DNA of 64,000 nt from Metaruminococcus_A sp050943475 (GCA_050943475.1 JBMNPF010000012.1:1-64000), one strand, 5' to 3'; counted from the first letter of the stretch, positions 31,564-41,370 are shown. Numbers and translations: made by a program. Notes: generated by a model not told the origin, from the letters alone.

Positions 31564-33343
31564 ACTCTTCGGTTTTGAGCGCAATGTGCAGCTCGTCGAG
31601 CTGTGCCACTTCCACCGGGGAGGGGCACTGGGTCATAAGCTCGGTCATATTCTGTACCTTCGGGAAAGCGACCACGTCGCGGATGCTGGAGCCGCCCAGC
31701 ATAATCATGACAAGGCGGTCAAGACCAATACCCGACCCGCCGTGCGGCGGCGCGCCGTACTTGAACGCATCGGTGAGGAAGCCGAACTTCTGCTGCGCCT
31801 CCTCGTCCGAAAGGCCCAAAGCGGAAAACATCTTTTTCTGGAGCACCGGGTCGGTGATACGAATGGACCCGGAGGACATTTCAAACCCGTTGAGCACCAA
31901 ATCGTAGGCTTTGGCGCGCACGCTGCCCTTGTCGGTATCCAGCAGGGGGATGTCCTCGTCCATCGGGGAGGTAAAGGGGTGGTGCATCGCCACATAGGTT
32001 TGCAGGTCTTCATCCCACTCAAAGAAGGGAAATTCGGTAATCCAGAGGAAGTTGTAACACCCCTCCGGAATCAGGTTCATCTTTTTGGCGACCTCGCCGC
32101 GCAGAGCGCCAAGGGTTGACAGAACCACGCTGTTTTTGGCATCCGCCACAATGAGAAGAAGGTCTCCCTCCCCCGCTCCTGCGCGGGCGGCAATGGCTTC
32201 GAGTTCCTCCGGCGCCATAAATTTGCTGAAGGAGGACTGGATGCCGTCCGGATTGACCTTAGCCCAGGCAAGGCCCTTGGCCCCAATCCCGCGGACAAAT
32301 TCGGTCAGCTTGTCGAGCTCCTTGCGGGAATAAGCCGCGGCGCCCTGCGGTACGCAGATGGCGCGCACGCTGCCCGTTTCACAGGCGGAGGCAAAAACCG
32401 AGAAGCCGCAGCCCTTTACAAGGTCGGTCAAATCCGTAATTTCAACGCCAAAGCGGGTATCCGGCTTGTCCGAACCATAGCGCTCCATCGCGTCTTTATA
32501 GGTCAGGCGCGGGATGGGGTTTGCAATCTGTACGCCGAGCACCTTATCAAACAGGGTGCGGACAAAACGTTCCTCCATCTGCATGACGTCCTCTGCATCG
32601 ACAAAGGACATTTCCATATCAATCTGGGTAAACTCCGGCTGGCGGTCGGCACGCTGATCCTCGTCGCGGAAGCAGCGGGCAAACTGGACGTAGCGGTCAA
32701 AGCCGGAGACCATGAGAAGCTGTTTGTAGATCTGCGGGGACTGCGGCAGGGCGTAAAATTCCCCTGCATGGATGCGGGACGGCACAAGGAAATCCCTTGC
32801 GCCTTCCGGCGTGGATTTGATGAGGATCGGGGTTTCAATCTCGATAAAACCCTGCTCGTCAAAAAAGTCGCGCGCCGCTTTGACAATTTTGTGCCGCATA
32901 ATGATGTTCTGCTGCAAATCCGGGCGGCGCAAATCAAGGTAGCGGTATTTGAGGCGGAGGTCTTCCTTGACGTTGGAATGCTCGGTAATTTCAAACGGCG
33001 GGGTTTCCGCACGGCCGAGAATCTTCAAATCCTCCACCAGGATTTCAACTTCGCCGGTGGGAATGTCTTTGTTGACGCTCTCGCGTTTTGCAACGGTACC
33101 AGTTGCCATGAGGACAAACTCAGAGCGTACCTCCCCCGCTTTTTCAAAGACGGCGCGGTCGGTCTTGTCTCCAAACGCGAGCTGGACAATACCGGTGCGG
33201 TCGCGCAGGTCAATGAACACGAGATTGCCGAGGTCGCGCTGCTTCTGGGTAAAGCCGCAGACGGTGACTTTCTGCCCAATTTCAGCGGCAGTCAGGGTTC
33301 CGCAGTAGTGGGTGCGCCTTGCTTCATTCATATGGTCGGTCAT
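31562..33343 (-). CDS. aspS: Aspartyl-tRNA synthetase
   Basis: The 593-residue class II synthetase has an N-terminal anticodon-binding OB fold (VTVCGFTQKQRDLGNLVFIDLRD), then motif 2 (FARCFRDEDQRADRQPEFTQ). The bacterial insertion (GAD) domain follows, and motif 3 is PHGGSGIGLDRLVM. It attaches Asp to tRNA-Asp. Its start lies three bases after the hisS stop, so the two form an operon. Whether it is strict for tRNA-Asp or also charges tRNA-Asn cannot be decided here. Confidence 0.97.
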   Translation of the reverse strand: MTDHMNEARRTHYCGTLTAAEIGQKVTVCGFTQKQRDLGNLVFIDLRDRTGIVQLAFGDKTDRAVFEKAGEVRSEFVLMATGTVAKRESVNKDIPTGEVEILVEDLKILGRAETPPFEITEHSNVKEDLRLKYRYLDLRRPDLQQNIIMRHKIVKAARDFFDEQGFIEIETPILIKSTPEGARDFLVPSRIHAGEFYALPQSPQIYKQLLMVSGFDRYVQFARCFRDEDQRADRQPEFTQIDMEMSFVDAEDVMQMEERFVRTLFDKVLGVQIANPIPRLTYKDAMERYGSDKPDTRFGVEITDLTDLVKGCGFSVFASACETGSVRAICVPQGAAAYSRKELDKLTEFVRGIGAKGLAWAKVNPDGIQSSFSKFMAPEELEAIAARAGAGEGDLLLIVADAKNSVVLSTLGALRGEVAKKMNLIPEGCYNFLWITEFPFFEWDEDLQTYVAMHHPFTSPMDEDIPLLDTDKGSVRAKAYDLVLNGFEMSSGSIRITDPVLQKKMFSALGLSDEEAQQKFGFLTDAFKYGAPPHGGSGIGLDRLVMIMLGGSSIRDVVAFPKVQNMTELMTQCPSPVEVAQLDELHIALKTEE

Positions 33344-33346
33344 GGG

Positions 33347-34657
33347 TTATTCGTCCTCCTCTGCTTCAATTGCGTTGATAACATCCTCAACGCCGAGGTT
33401 GTAAAGCGCGTCGGAAAGCTCCTCAAACTTGAGCTCCCGGCTCTCGCCGGTTTCCATGTTTTTAACCTTTGCCATGCCGTTTTTCAGTTCATCCTCGCCC
33501 AGCACCATCGACATGCGGGCGCCAATTTTATCGGCGTATTTCATCTGCGCTTTGAGGCTGCGGCCCACACTGTCGCACTCCACATAAAAGCCTTCCCGGC
33601 GGAGCATATTAGTGAGCTCGCCCGCCTTGACGGCAGCATCCTCGCCGATGTTTGCAATGTAAAGTTCACAACCGCGATCCTCTGGAATTTCAATTCCCTG
33701 CGCCTCCAGAATCAGGAGCAGGCGCTCCAAACCCAGCCCAAAGCCAAGTCCCGGTGTTTTCGCGCCGCCGAGCTGTTCAATGAGCCCGTCATACCGGCCG
33801 CCGCCGCAGACGGTGCTCTGCGCGCCAAGGTCGTTTGAAACGAATTCAAATACGGTCTTGGTGTAGTAATCCAGGCCTCGGACAATTTTTGGGTTGATGA
33901 CAAATGCAATCCCCATGCTGGTAAGCCGTTTCTGAAGCCCGGCAAAGTGATCTTTGCACTCGTCACAGAGAAAGTCGAGCATGACGGGGGCGTCCTTTGC
34001 AATTTCGGAGCAAACAGGGCTTTTGCAGTCGAGGATGCGCATGGGGTTTTTTTCCAGACGGGTGAGACAGGTCTCGCACAGGTCATCCTTGCGGGCCTCA
34101 AAATAAGCCTTGAGCGCCTCGTGGTATTTGCCGCGGCACTCCGGGCAGCCAATCGAGTTGATTTGCAGCTCCAGACCTTTGACGCCAAGGGTGCGGAAAA
34201 TCTCATCCGCAACGCCGATGACTTCAGCGTCCGCCGCCGGAGAAGCCGAGCCGAGCATCTCAACGCCAAACTGGTGGAATTCCCGCAGGCGCCCTGCCTG
34301 CGGCTTTTCATAGCGGAAGCAGGAGGTGATGTAGCTGAGCTTGAGCGGCAGTGCCTCGTTGAGCAGGCCGCGCTCCAGCACGGCGCGCATGGCACCCGCC
34401 GTCCCCTCCGGGCGAAGGGTGATGGAGCGTTCGGTGCCGCCTACGGTAAAGGTATACATCTCCTTCTGCACAACGTCGGTGGTATCGCCGACCGAACGGG
34501 TAAAGAGTTCGGTGTGCTCAAAGGTGGGAAAACGGATTTGCTTAAAGCCGTAGAGGAGTGAAACCTCGGTGACCAAATCCTCCACAAAACGCCATTTGTG
34601 GCTCTGGGAGGGGAGAATATCCTGTGTGCCGCGCGGGGCACGGTAAACAACTGCCAT
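33347..34657 (-). CDS. hisS: Histidyl-tRNA synthetase
   Basis: The 436-residue protein starts with YRAPRGTQDILP. It has motif 2 (ITSCFRYEKPQAGRLREFHQFG), the HisRS signature GLDYYTKTVFEF, motif 3 (LGFGLGLERLLL) and an anticodon-binding domain. A Cys-rich stretch (CPECRGKY, CETCLTRL, CKSPVCSE, CDECKDHF) typical of many Firmicutes HisRS lies in the insertion. It attaches His to tRNA-His and is cotranscribed with aspS. The short leader has no room for a T-box. Confidence 0.97.
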   Translation of the reverse strand: MAVVYRAPRGTQDILPSQSHKWRFVEDLVTEVSLLYGFKQIRFPTFEHTELFTRSVGDTTDVVQKEMYTFTVGGTERSITLRPEGTAGAMRAVLERGLLNEALPLKLSYITSCFRYEKPQAGRLREFHQFGVEMLGSASPAADAEVIGVADEIFRTLGVKGLELQINSIGCPECRGKYHEALKAYFEARKDDLCETCLTRLEKNPMRILDCKSPVCSEIAKDAPVMLDFLCDECKDHFAGLQKRLTSMGIAFVINPKIVRGLDYYTKTVFEFVSNDLGAQSTVCGGGRYDGLIEQLGGAKTPGLGFGLGLERLLLILEAQGIEIPEDRGCELYIANIGEDAAVKAGELTNMLRREGFYVECDSVGRSLKAQMKYADKIGARMSMVLGEDELKNGMAKVKNMETGESRELKFEELSDALYNLGVEDVINAIEAEEDE

Positions 34658-34697
34658 AACGACTTCCTTTCGTTTGGGGCGCTTGGCCCTCTGCTCA

Positions 34698-34728
34698 TAA
34701 AAAGCTCCTCAACCGAAAGCTGAGGAGC
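34698..34728 (-). terminator. Terminator between mgsA and hisS
   Basis: GCTCCTCA and TGAGGAGC form an 8-bp stem around AACCGAAAG; on the minus strand five T follow. It closes the mreB-to-mgsA block, so hisS-aspS needs its own promoter in the remaining 40 bases or readthrough. Confidence 0.7.
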
Positions 34729-34769
34729 AGGCTGCCACTGAAATGAGGGGCGCGCAGAGCGCGTCCCGG

Positions 34770-35174
34770 TTACCGGTTGGGGTTGACAATGTTGCGCCAG
34801 TCGAGGTCACCGCGTTCCAAGCCGTGGATTAAAACCTCTGCGGTCGCAATATTAGTCGCCACCGGAATGTTATGTACATCGCATAAGCGGAGCATGTTCA
34901 TCTCGTTAATTTCATGGGTTTTTGAAGTCATAGGATCGCGGAAAAACAAGAGCAGGTCAATTTCGTTGCAGGCAATGCGGGAGGAAATCTGCTGGTCTCC
35001 GCCGTGGCTGCCACTCAGAAAGCGCTGTATTTCCAGGCCAGTCGCCTCAGAAACGAGCTTGCCGGTTGTGCCGGTGGCACAAAGGTTGTGGCGGCTCAGA
35101 ATCCCGCAGTATGCAATGCAGAACTGTACCATTAATTCTTTTTTGGAGTCGTGCGCAATGACTGCGATGTTCAT
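34770..35174 (-). CDS. mgsA: Methylglyoxal synthase
   Basis: The 134-residue protein has the family opening IAVIAHDSKKELMVQF. ATGTTGKLV is the phosphate loop, and SGSHGGDQQIS carries the catalytic Asp region. It converts dihydroxyacetone phosphate to methylglyoxal and phosphate, an overflow bypass of lower glycolysis. It follows minD by 14 bases, which is a common arrangement in Clostridia. Length is slightly short but complete. Confidence 0.95.
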   Translation of the reverse strand: MNIAVIAHDSKKELMVQFCIAYCGILSRHNLCATGTTGKLVSEATGLEIQRFLSGSHGGDQQISSRIACNEIDLLLFFRDPMTSKTHEINEMNMLRLCDVHNIPVATNIATAEVLIHGLERGDLDWRNIVNPNR

Positions 35175-35188
35175 TTTCTCTTCCTCCC

Positions 35189-35923
35189 TTACTGTATGAG
35201 TAATTCAACATAATCGCCCGCAAGACGGGTTATAATGCGCTGAAACACCTTTCCGGCAAGCGAACCCACGGGCAGTCCCGCCCCGCAGAACGCACTGGAG
35301 GAAAGTTCTTCGGCCACCGGAACCACGCCGATGAGCTGAGCGCCCGCCATGTCGATGACAGTGTCCAGGTCGGTGAGTTCATTGAGCCGAATTTTTTTAT
35401 GATGGACCTTATTGATGACAAGCCGTACCTTCGTGGCACCATACTGCTCCAGCATGGAAACCAGGCGCCCGGCATCCCGCGCGCTGATGAGATCCGGCGT
35501 TGCAACCACCAGTACCGTAGCCGCAACCTGCGGCGCAATCAAAAGCGAAACGCCAATACCGGCGGGAGCATCCACAATGACCGTTTCAAAGTACCCGGAA
35601 AGCGCTTTGACAAGCGCAACAACGTCGTCGTAATCAATGCGGGAAGAAATCCCAGAAGGCGCGACAACAAGGGACAAAGAACCATCCGGCGTGACGGGGA
35701 TGACGCCGTCGCTCAGACGGCACTCGCCGCGCAGGATGTTCCCCAAATCGTAAACTGCACGGTCTTCGACGCCAAGCATCAGGTCAAGGCCGCGCAGGCC
35801 AATATCCAGTTCTACAATCACCGTCCGGCTCCCGTTGGCCGCGTAGGTAAGCCCCAGCGCCGAAGCGACGGTGGATTTCCCCACGCCGCCTTTTCCGGAC
35901 GTCACGAAAAGCACATTTGCCAT
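35189..35923 (-). CDS. minD: MinD-like septum-site ATPase
   Basis: The 244-residue P-loop ATPase has the deviant Walker A SGKGGVGKSTVASALG, ELDIGLRGLDLMLG, and the Walker B region VIVDAPAGIG. It ends in a helix (VFQRIITRLAGDYVELLIQ) that may be the membrane-targeting helix but is less basic than in classical MinD. MinD positions the division site with MinC. It lies directly behind mreBCD-pbp2, the usual min locus, but no minC or minE is between or after them. A MinD-related ParA/Mrp-type role is therefore possible. Confidence 0.8.
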   Translation of the reverse strand: MANVLFVTSGKGGVGKSTVASALGLTYAANGSRTVIVELDIGLRGLDLMLGVEDRAVYDLGNILRGECRLSDGVIPVTPDGSLSLVVAPSGISSRIDYDDVVALVKALSGYFETVIVDAPAGIGVSLLIAPQVAATVLVVATPDLISARDAGRLVSMLEQYGATKVRLVINKVHHKKIRLNELTDLDTVIDMAGAQLIGVVPVAEELSSSAFCGAGLPVGSLAGKVFQRIITRLAGDYVELLIQ

Positions 35924-36023
35924 ATCCGATACCTCAACCTATATTCTACCTGTATCTGCGCCATTTGTCAAAAGATTTTTGTGGAAAAGGAACAAGTTTC
36001 CCATACTTCTTTTGCATACCCGC

Positions 36024-38033
36024 TTATTCCACCGCGGATGAAGTGTCGGAAACAGGGGTGGTTTGCCCGGCGCGCTGCGCTTTGAGGTCATTATAAGCAT
36101 TGATGATGAGTTCCAGCATATCCGCCGAATATTCGCCTTGTTCCAACACAATGGAAACGGCGATTTCCGGCTCCTCCAACGCGGGATAAAAACCGATTGT
36201 GGTTGAGTTGGTCGTGGAATTTGTGACCTGCGGCGTACCGGTTTTAATGGCAACGCCTTCTGCAAAATGAGAAAGGGTTGGACGTCGGTTCGCCGCCGCA
36301 CGCATTCCTTGTTGAACAATGTCAAAAACATCATCATTGCCGGAAAGATCCGAAGCAACCACCGGCTGGGTTTCATTCAGGGTCTGGGTCAAATCGTAAT
36401 TGTTGATGGATTTGACCAAATGCGCCTCATAACGCGTGCCCTTGTTGGCAAGGGTCATGGCCTGAACAGCGAGCTGAAGCGGGGTGACCTTGGTCTCACT
36501 CTGGCCGATGGATGCCTGCCAGACCTGGCCCTGGTCCCATGTACCGCCCATTTCCTGAACCACCTGCGGGCTGGCAACCCAACCGGTTGCCGTAGGCAGC
36601 TCCAGCCCGGTATCCACCCCAAGGCCAAAATAAGCAGCATATTGGTCGATTTTGTTAATACCAAGCAGCTGCCCGACCTCATAGAAAAAAACGTTGCAAG
36701 ATTCTTTCAGGGAATTTACAACCGCTGTATTTCCATGGTGCCCTGTACAGGTCGGATGCCGCCCATTGCCATAATCAAACCGGGAAACGCCGTTGCAGTA
36801 AAAGGTTGTGGAGCCGGTGATTGCGCTTTCACACAGGCCGGCGGTTGCCGTAACTGTTTTAAAGGTTGAACCGGGACGGTAAACCTCCAAAAGAGCGCGA
36901 TCCCGGGTGGGCTTCAGCGGATCCTCGTAAAGGGCAGCGCTGTTTTCCTCCATCTCGGTCAGGGTATAGGTGGGGTAGTTGGCAATGGCGAGCACCTCGC
37001 CGGTTTTAACATCCAGTACAACGACAGCACCGGCGGTAACGTCCTTGCCTTTTCCACCTTTACGCTGCAAATCGTGAATAAAATCTCCCAGAATCTGCTG
37101 TACCTGCTTCTGAAATTCCATGTCAATGGTCAGCATAACCGAGTTGCCCGCCACCGGGGCAACCGCTTCGGTTTCCGAAATAATTTCACCGCGGCTGTTC
37201 TGCTCAATGCGCACCTTACCAGCGCTGCCGCGGAGCTCCTCCTCATAGGCGCCCTCAACGCCGCCGCGGCCAACCAGGGAGTTCAGCGCATAGCCGTTGC
37301 TCAAGTAGCTCTGAATATCGTCTGTTGGATAAAGCGGAGAAATGGAGCCCAGCAGATGCGGAACAACATCGCCTTCACCGTAATCTCGAATCGACTCCTG
37401 CGAAATGGCAACGCCCGGGAAGCGGTAGCTCAGCTCTTCAATGGTTGCCACCGTGGTCGTGCTGACATCCTCGGCAAAGGTATAGCGGTTGTAACGGGAA
37501 AAATCCCGCAGGAGCATACCGTACCGGACGCCGGCAATGGTGCGGGCATGTTCGTCTGAATAACCTGCAATGTTGTATTTCTTCTCCAGCGCCACCATGC
37601 ACTCTTCCGCTGTCGCATAGCTTTGCAGTTCCAGTTTACTTTTTAAGCGGGTCACATCATCGTCGCGGCCAGAGAGGAACGCATAGGGGCGCGTTTGGGA
37701 AATGGGCAGTTCGTCCACCCACTCTTCGTCCGCCTCGCTCAAAAGGCTGGTCAATTCCAAAATGGTGTCATTTGCCGTTTCCTCGTCGAGAAAAGCGTAA
37801 TCAAACACCAGGTTATAGCCCGCTTTGTTGGTGACAAGCTCATTGCCGTAACGGTCGACAATTTTTCCGCGCGCCGCATTTACGGTGTATTCACTAATGG
37901 ACTTGCTGCTGGTCTGCTTCAAATATTCTTCGCCGTTTACAATTTGGAACTCGATCAGGCGAAAACCACACAAAGCGCCTGCAACGACAACCAGCACAAC
38001 CAAAGCAATAAAACGGAATCTTTTGTTTTTCAT
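36024..38033 (-). CDS. Penicillin-binding protein 2 (class B transpeptidase)
   Basis: The 669-residue protein has one N-terminal membrane helix (FIALVVLVVVAGALCGF) and the dimerisation domain (ARGKIVDRYGNELVTN). The transpeptidase follows, with the active-site PGSTFKTVT (SxxK), the ESCN tetrad (SxN) and IKTGTPQ (KTG). It crosslinks peptidoglycan during side-wall growth as part of the elongasome. It sits in the mreBCD cluster as mrdA/PBP2 does in many bacteria. The C-terminal tail is Ser/Thr-rich. Confidence 0.92.
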   Translation of the reverse strand: MKNKRFRFIALVVLVVVAGALCGFRLIEFQIVNGEEYLKQTSSKSISEYTVNAARGKIVDRYGNELVTNKAGYNLVFDYAFLDEETANDTILELTSLLSEADEEWVDELPISQTRPYAFLSGRDDDVTRLKSKLELQSYATAEECMVALEKKYNIAGYSDEHARTIAGVRYGMLLRDFSRYNRYTFAEDVSTTTVATIEELSYRFPGVAISQESIRDYGEGDVVPHLLGSISPLYPTDDIQSYLSNGYALNSLVGRGGVEGAYEEELRGSAGKVRIEQNSRGEIISETEAVAPVAGNSVMLTIDMEFQKQVQQILGDFIHDLQRKGGKGKDVTAGAVVVLDVKTGEVLAIANYPTYTLTEMEENSAALYEDPLKPTRDRALLEVYRPGSTFKTVTATAGLCESAITGSTTFYCNGVSRFDYGNGRHPTCTGHHGNTAVVNSLKESCNVFFYEVGQLLGINKIDQYAAYFGLGVDTGLELPTATGWVASPQVVQEMGGTWDQGQVWQASIGQSETKVTPLQLAVQAMTLANKGTRYEAHLVKSINNYDLTQTLNETQPVVASDLSGNDDVFDIVQQGMRAAANRRPTLSHFAEGVAIKTGTPQVTNSTTNSTTIGFYPALEEPEIAVSIVLEQGEYSADMLELIINAYNDLKAQRAGQTTPVSDTSSAVE

Positions 38034-38051
38034 CTTGTTCCCTCCCGGGGG

Positions 38052-38579
38052 CTATTGTTCCGTCCGGCTTTCCAGTTTGTTGTGAATCCGCCGGACCAAA
38101 AGGAATAACAACGGGGTCACGGCAGTGGTATAAAGCGCCGTGGGCAGAATGTAGCGGAGCAGCACCAAATGGGCGTCCGTATATCCCCAAATAACATAGT
38201 AAAACAGCCAGTCAAACAACCCCTGAACCACCATTGTCAGCATGCAAAACAGCATGGAGTTGACCGGGTTGTTGCCCATAAAGTACATGGTGACCAAGGA
38301 AATGGCAATGCAGCAGAGCATGAGAATAATGGCGTTAAACCCCGGCACCTTGCCTGCGGAAAAGTCCCACATAAAACCGGCCAGAATGCCGAACGCCATT
38401 GCATAGGTTTCACGCTCCTGCATGGAAACCGCCACAACAAAGGCGACGACCAGCACCGGACGGATGTCAAAAACCGCAAGAACCGGAACGCTGGTCTGAA
38501 CAACAAAAAAAGCAAATAAAAGGACAATATAAACAACCCATTTGAATACTTCTACGGTTGTCCTGCGGAAGAGCCTCAT
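38052..38579 (-). CDS. mreD: Rod-shape protein MreD
   Basis: The 175-residue integral membrane protein has about five hydrophobic helices and the MreD phrase RPVLVVAFVVAVSMQERETYAM near its start. MreD links MreC and the wall enzymes in the elongation machinery. Its start overlaps the end of mreC by four bases (ATGA type), so translation is coupled. The sequence is weakly conserved in the family, and the assignment leans on position. Confidence 0.9.
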   Translation of the reverse strand: MRLFRRTTVEVFKWVVYIVLLFAFFVVQTSVPVLAVFDIRPVLVVAFVVAVSMQERETYAMAFGILAGFMWDFSAGKVPGFNAIILMLCCIAISLVTMYFMGNNPVNSMLFCMLTMVVQGLFDWLFYYVIWGYTDAHLVLLRYILPTALYTTAVTPLLFLLVRRIHNKLESRTEQ

Positions 38580-39436
38580 CCGTTTTCGCCCTCCTGGCTT
38601 TTGCCGTCAAAACCGGTCACCACAAAGACCTGGCTGACCGATTTTATGTCGAACACCGGGGTAACCGTGGTGTAAGAGCTAATGCCGTGCTCCGCCGTCT
38701 GCAGTTCTCCGGCGAGACCAATGACAATATTTTTCGGGAACAGCCCGCTGGCACCAGAGGTGACAATAAGGTCGCCTTTTTTAATCTGGCTGTCCTCTTC
38801 CAGGTAAGAGAGTTGGCAGGCGCCCTGCTCCGCAAGGGCTACCGTACCCGAAATAGTTCCGACTTCACCGGTATCCGGATGAACCGCGCCGACCTTAACC
38901 TCCGGGCTGAGGATAGTGGTAACCTTGGAGTAATAAGCGCCCACTTCGGTGACAACACCGACCAGCCCTTCCGAGGTGATGACGACATCGCGGTTGTGGA
39001 TTCCGTGCTGGGTGCCCTTGTCTATGGTAAAAGAACCAAACTGCTGTTCTGCCGGATCGCGCGCGACAACGGCAGCAGAAACTAGCTCCAGCGAGGGATC
39101 GGCCGTTTTAATGCCGAGCTGTTCCCGCAAAACGTCGTTCTCCCGCTTTACTTCGCCGTAATCGACAAGCTGATCCCGCAGCTCTGCAATTTGCTGGCGC
39201 AATTCCTCATTTTGCCGGCTGATTTCTTCCGCGTTCACAAATTTCCCGAAAAAATCGGTAGCCGTCTCCGAAATATACGAAGACAGCTTTTGGAACGGCG
39301 CCGAGACGGTGCCAATTATTTGTGAGGAAACGGCGCCGAAGCCGTTCTGAGAAATGGCGTAAATCATGAATCCCAGCAGCAACGCAAACACCAGGATGAT
39401 CACCTTAAAAAACCGACTGCGAAAAAATTCGCGCAT
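38576..39436 (-). CDS. mreC: Cell-shape protein MreC
   Basis: The 286-residue protein has an N-terminal membrane helix (FFKVIILVFALLLGFMIYA), a coiled coil (NEELRQQIAELRDQLVDYGE) and two beta-barrel lobes. Typical phrases are VVARDPAEQQFGSFTIDKG, TIDKGTQHGIHNRDVV and IKKGDLIVTSGASGLFPKN. It forms filaments outside the membrane and activates PBP2. It lies between mreB and mreD in the standard order. Confidence 0.94.
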   Translation of the reverse strand: MREFFRSRFFKVIILVFALLLGFMIYAISQNGFGAVSSQIIGTVSAPFQKLSSYISETATDFFGKFVNAEEISRQNEELRQQIAELRDQLVDYGEVKRENDVLREQLGIKTADPSLELVSAAVVARDPAEQQFGSFTIDKGTQHGIHNRDVVITSEGLVGVVTEVGAYYSKVTTILSPEVKVGAVHPDTGEVGTISGTVALAEQGACQLSYLEEDSQIKKGDLIVTSGASGLFPKNIVIGLAGELQTAEHGISSYTTVTPVFDIKSVSQVFVVTGFDGKSQEGENG

Positions 39437-39478
39437 CTTTGCCTCCCAAAACCGATTGATGCTGCGGTATGGGTTTTG

Positions 39479-40495
39479 TTAATACCGCATCGTGGTGTCT
39501 TCTGACAGGACGTCATAGAGCTTGTCGCTGTTTTCAAGCACCATGCCCGTGCCCTGGGCAACGCAGTCCAGCGGGCTTTCCGCAATGTGGACCGGCATGC
39601 CGGTGGCGCCGTGAATCATAACATCGAGGCCGCGCAGCAACGCGCCGCCGCCGGTGAGCATAATGCCGTCGTCAATAATATCTGCCGCAAGTTCCGGCGG
39701 GGTTTTCTCAAGGGTGATTTTAATGGCTTCTACTACCTTTTCCAGCGGTTCCTGAAGCGCTTCCCGCACCTCTTCCGATGTGACAGCCAGGTTTTCCGGC
39801 AGGCCGTTTAACAGGTTACGCCCCTTGACGTTCATGGTGAGCTCTTCCTCCAGCGGGCAGGCCGAACCAATTTCCAATTTGATGTTTTCTGCCGTGCGTT
39901 CACCGATGAGCAGATTGTATTTTTTCTTTAAGTAATCAATGATGGCGCGGTCAAACTCGTCGCCCGCCACGCGAACCGAACGGGAGGCGACAATGCCGCC
40001 CAATGAAATAACCGCAACCTCCGAGGTGCCGCCGCCAATGTCTACCACCATGCTGCCACGCGGTTCTGCAACCGGAAGCCCCGCGCCGATGGCAGCCGCC
40101 ATTGGTTCCTCAATGATGGCAACTTTTTTTGCGCCCGCGCGCTCCGCAGACTCCTTGACCGCATTGCGCTCAACCGCCGTGACGCCGGAGGGAATGCAAA
40201 TGATAACGCGCGGTTTGGAAAAGCTCTTGGCAAGCGCCTTTTTGATAAACTCCTGCAGCATGGCAGTCGTCACTTCAAAATCCGCAATAACGCCGTCTTT
40301 GAGCGGACGGACTGCAACGATGGAGCCCGGCGTTCTGCCGATGACGTTTTTCGCTTCCTGCCCGACCGAACGGACGGTATTGGTACGGGTATCCACCGCG
40401 ACAACCGACGGTTCACGGATGATAATCCCCTTTCCTCTCATAAAAATCAGGGTATTCGCGGTACCCAGGTCAATTCCAATATCACGTGAAAACAT
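39479..40495 (-). CDS. mreB: Rod-shape actin homologue MreB
   Basis: The 338-residue protein has all actin-fold nucleotide-binding motifs: DIGIDLGTANTLIF (phosphate 1), VVDIGGGTSEVAVIS (phosphate 2) and LTGGGALLRGLDVMI (adenosine). MreB forms membrane-bound filaments that organise side-wall synthesis. It is the first gene of the mreBCD-pbp2 cluster. Mbl or MreBH paralogues cannot be distinguished by motif, but the location favours MreB. The upstream gap to 40649 is AT-rich, as expected for a promoter. Confidence 0.95.
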   Translation of the reverse strand: MFSRDIGIDLGTANTLIFMRGKGIIIREPSVVAVDTRTNTVRSVGQEAKNVIGRTPGSIVAVRPLKDGVIADFEVTTAMLQEFIKKALAKSFSKPRVIICIPSGVTAVERNAVKESAERAGAKKVAIIEEPMAAAIGAGLPVAEPRGSMVVDIGGGTSEVAVISLGGIVASRSVRVAGDEFDRAIIDYLKKKYNLLIGERTAENIKLEIGSACPLEEELTMNVKGRNLLNGLPENLAVTSEEVREALQEPLEKVVEAIKITLEKTPPELAADIIDDGIMLTGGGALLRGLDVMIHGATGMPVHIAESPLDCVAQGTGMVLENSDKLYDVLSEDTTMRY

Positions 40496-40649
40496 TCCGT
40501 TTTCCCCTTTCTATGCACTTCTTTACGCGGTTTTCCGCATTGTCTTTCCATTTTTCCCCCAAAATGGGTACGAACAGTTTTATTATAACCCCGTTGTCGG
40601 GAATTCTCAATAAAAAAATCGAAAAAATTTGTTAATATTGTAGAATTTT

Positions 40650-41087
40650 CTACCGTCCGGTCGAGCCGTGTCCGCCATCTCCCCGGGTGGTTTGGTCCAG
40701 AGACTCTACCTCGCAAAGCTCCGGCAGCACCACAGGCGCTATCACCATTTGTGCAATGCGGTCAAAGGGGGCAACCTCATAAGGCGCGGTTCCTATATTG
40801 GTTAATGTGACCAGAATTTCGCCCCGGTAATCACTGTCAATGACACCAACGCAATTTGCCGGAATAATTCCCTGCTTGGTGGCAAGCCCGCTGCGGGCAT
40901 ATACAAACGCCGCGTACCCATTGGAGGGCAGCGCAATGGCAATTCCAGTGGAAACCCGCACCCGCTCTCCCGGCGCTATCACAGCGGGAGCGTCAAGCAG
41001 GGCATACAAATCAAAGCCCGCACTGCCTGCGGTGGCGCGGGTTGGGAGTTTGGCGCGCGGATCGGTTTTCATAATATTGAGCTGCAT
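40650..41087 (-). CDS. dut: dUTP diphosphatase
   Basis: The 145-residue protein has the five trimeric dUTPase motifs: AGSAGFDLYAL, ARSGLATKQGI, GVIDSDYRGEI, DRIAQMVIAPV, and the flexible C-terminal arm TTRGDGGHGSTGR. It hydrolyses dUTP to dUMP and keeps uracil out of DNA, and works together with the dCMP deaminase encoded at 61572 in dTTP supply. The gap 41088-41370 holds no gene that I can support. Confidence 0.96.
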   Translation of the reverse strand: MQLNIMKTDPRAKLPTRATAGSAGFDLYALLDAPAVIAPGERVRVSTGIAIALPSNGYAAFVYARSGLATKQGIIPANCVGVIDSDYRGEILVTLTNIGTAPYEVAPFDRIAQMVIAPVVLPELCEVESLDQTTRGDGGHGSTGR

Positions 41088-41370
41088 AGGTCCTCCTGAC
41101 TGATGAAAAGGGTGAAATGCCGCCGCAGGAACGCGCGGCTATACACCGTGTAAACAGATGTCAATTCTTTTGGTTTTCCCATCTTTGCCGACCAAACGAC
41201 GCACCGGCTGCACTGCATTGGTATGCCGCGTAGAGCAAGCGTCTCTCCGGTCTGCAAAACCGGGGACAAACGCCTCCCGCCATAGCATAGAAAGAGCAGG
41301 TACACAACCGAGCGGCCCAGCGGAGAAAAGGAATTTTCATCGTTTCATCCGCACACAGCGGACTGGTTGT

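Noticed and set aside
34658..34769. T-box leader before hisS
   Set aside because: Only about 110 bases are available, and the single hairpin with T-run is best read as the mgsA terminator; no T-box sequence was found.
41140..41310. tRNA-like stretch around CGTCTCTCCGGTCTGCAAAAC
   Set aside because: No cloverleaf with a T-loop GTTCRAATC or paired acceptor ends could be built.
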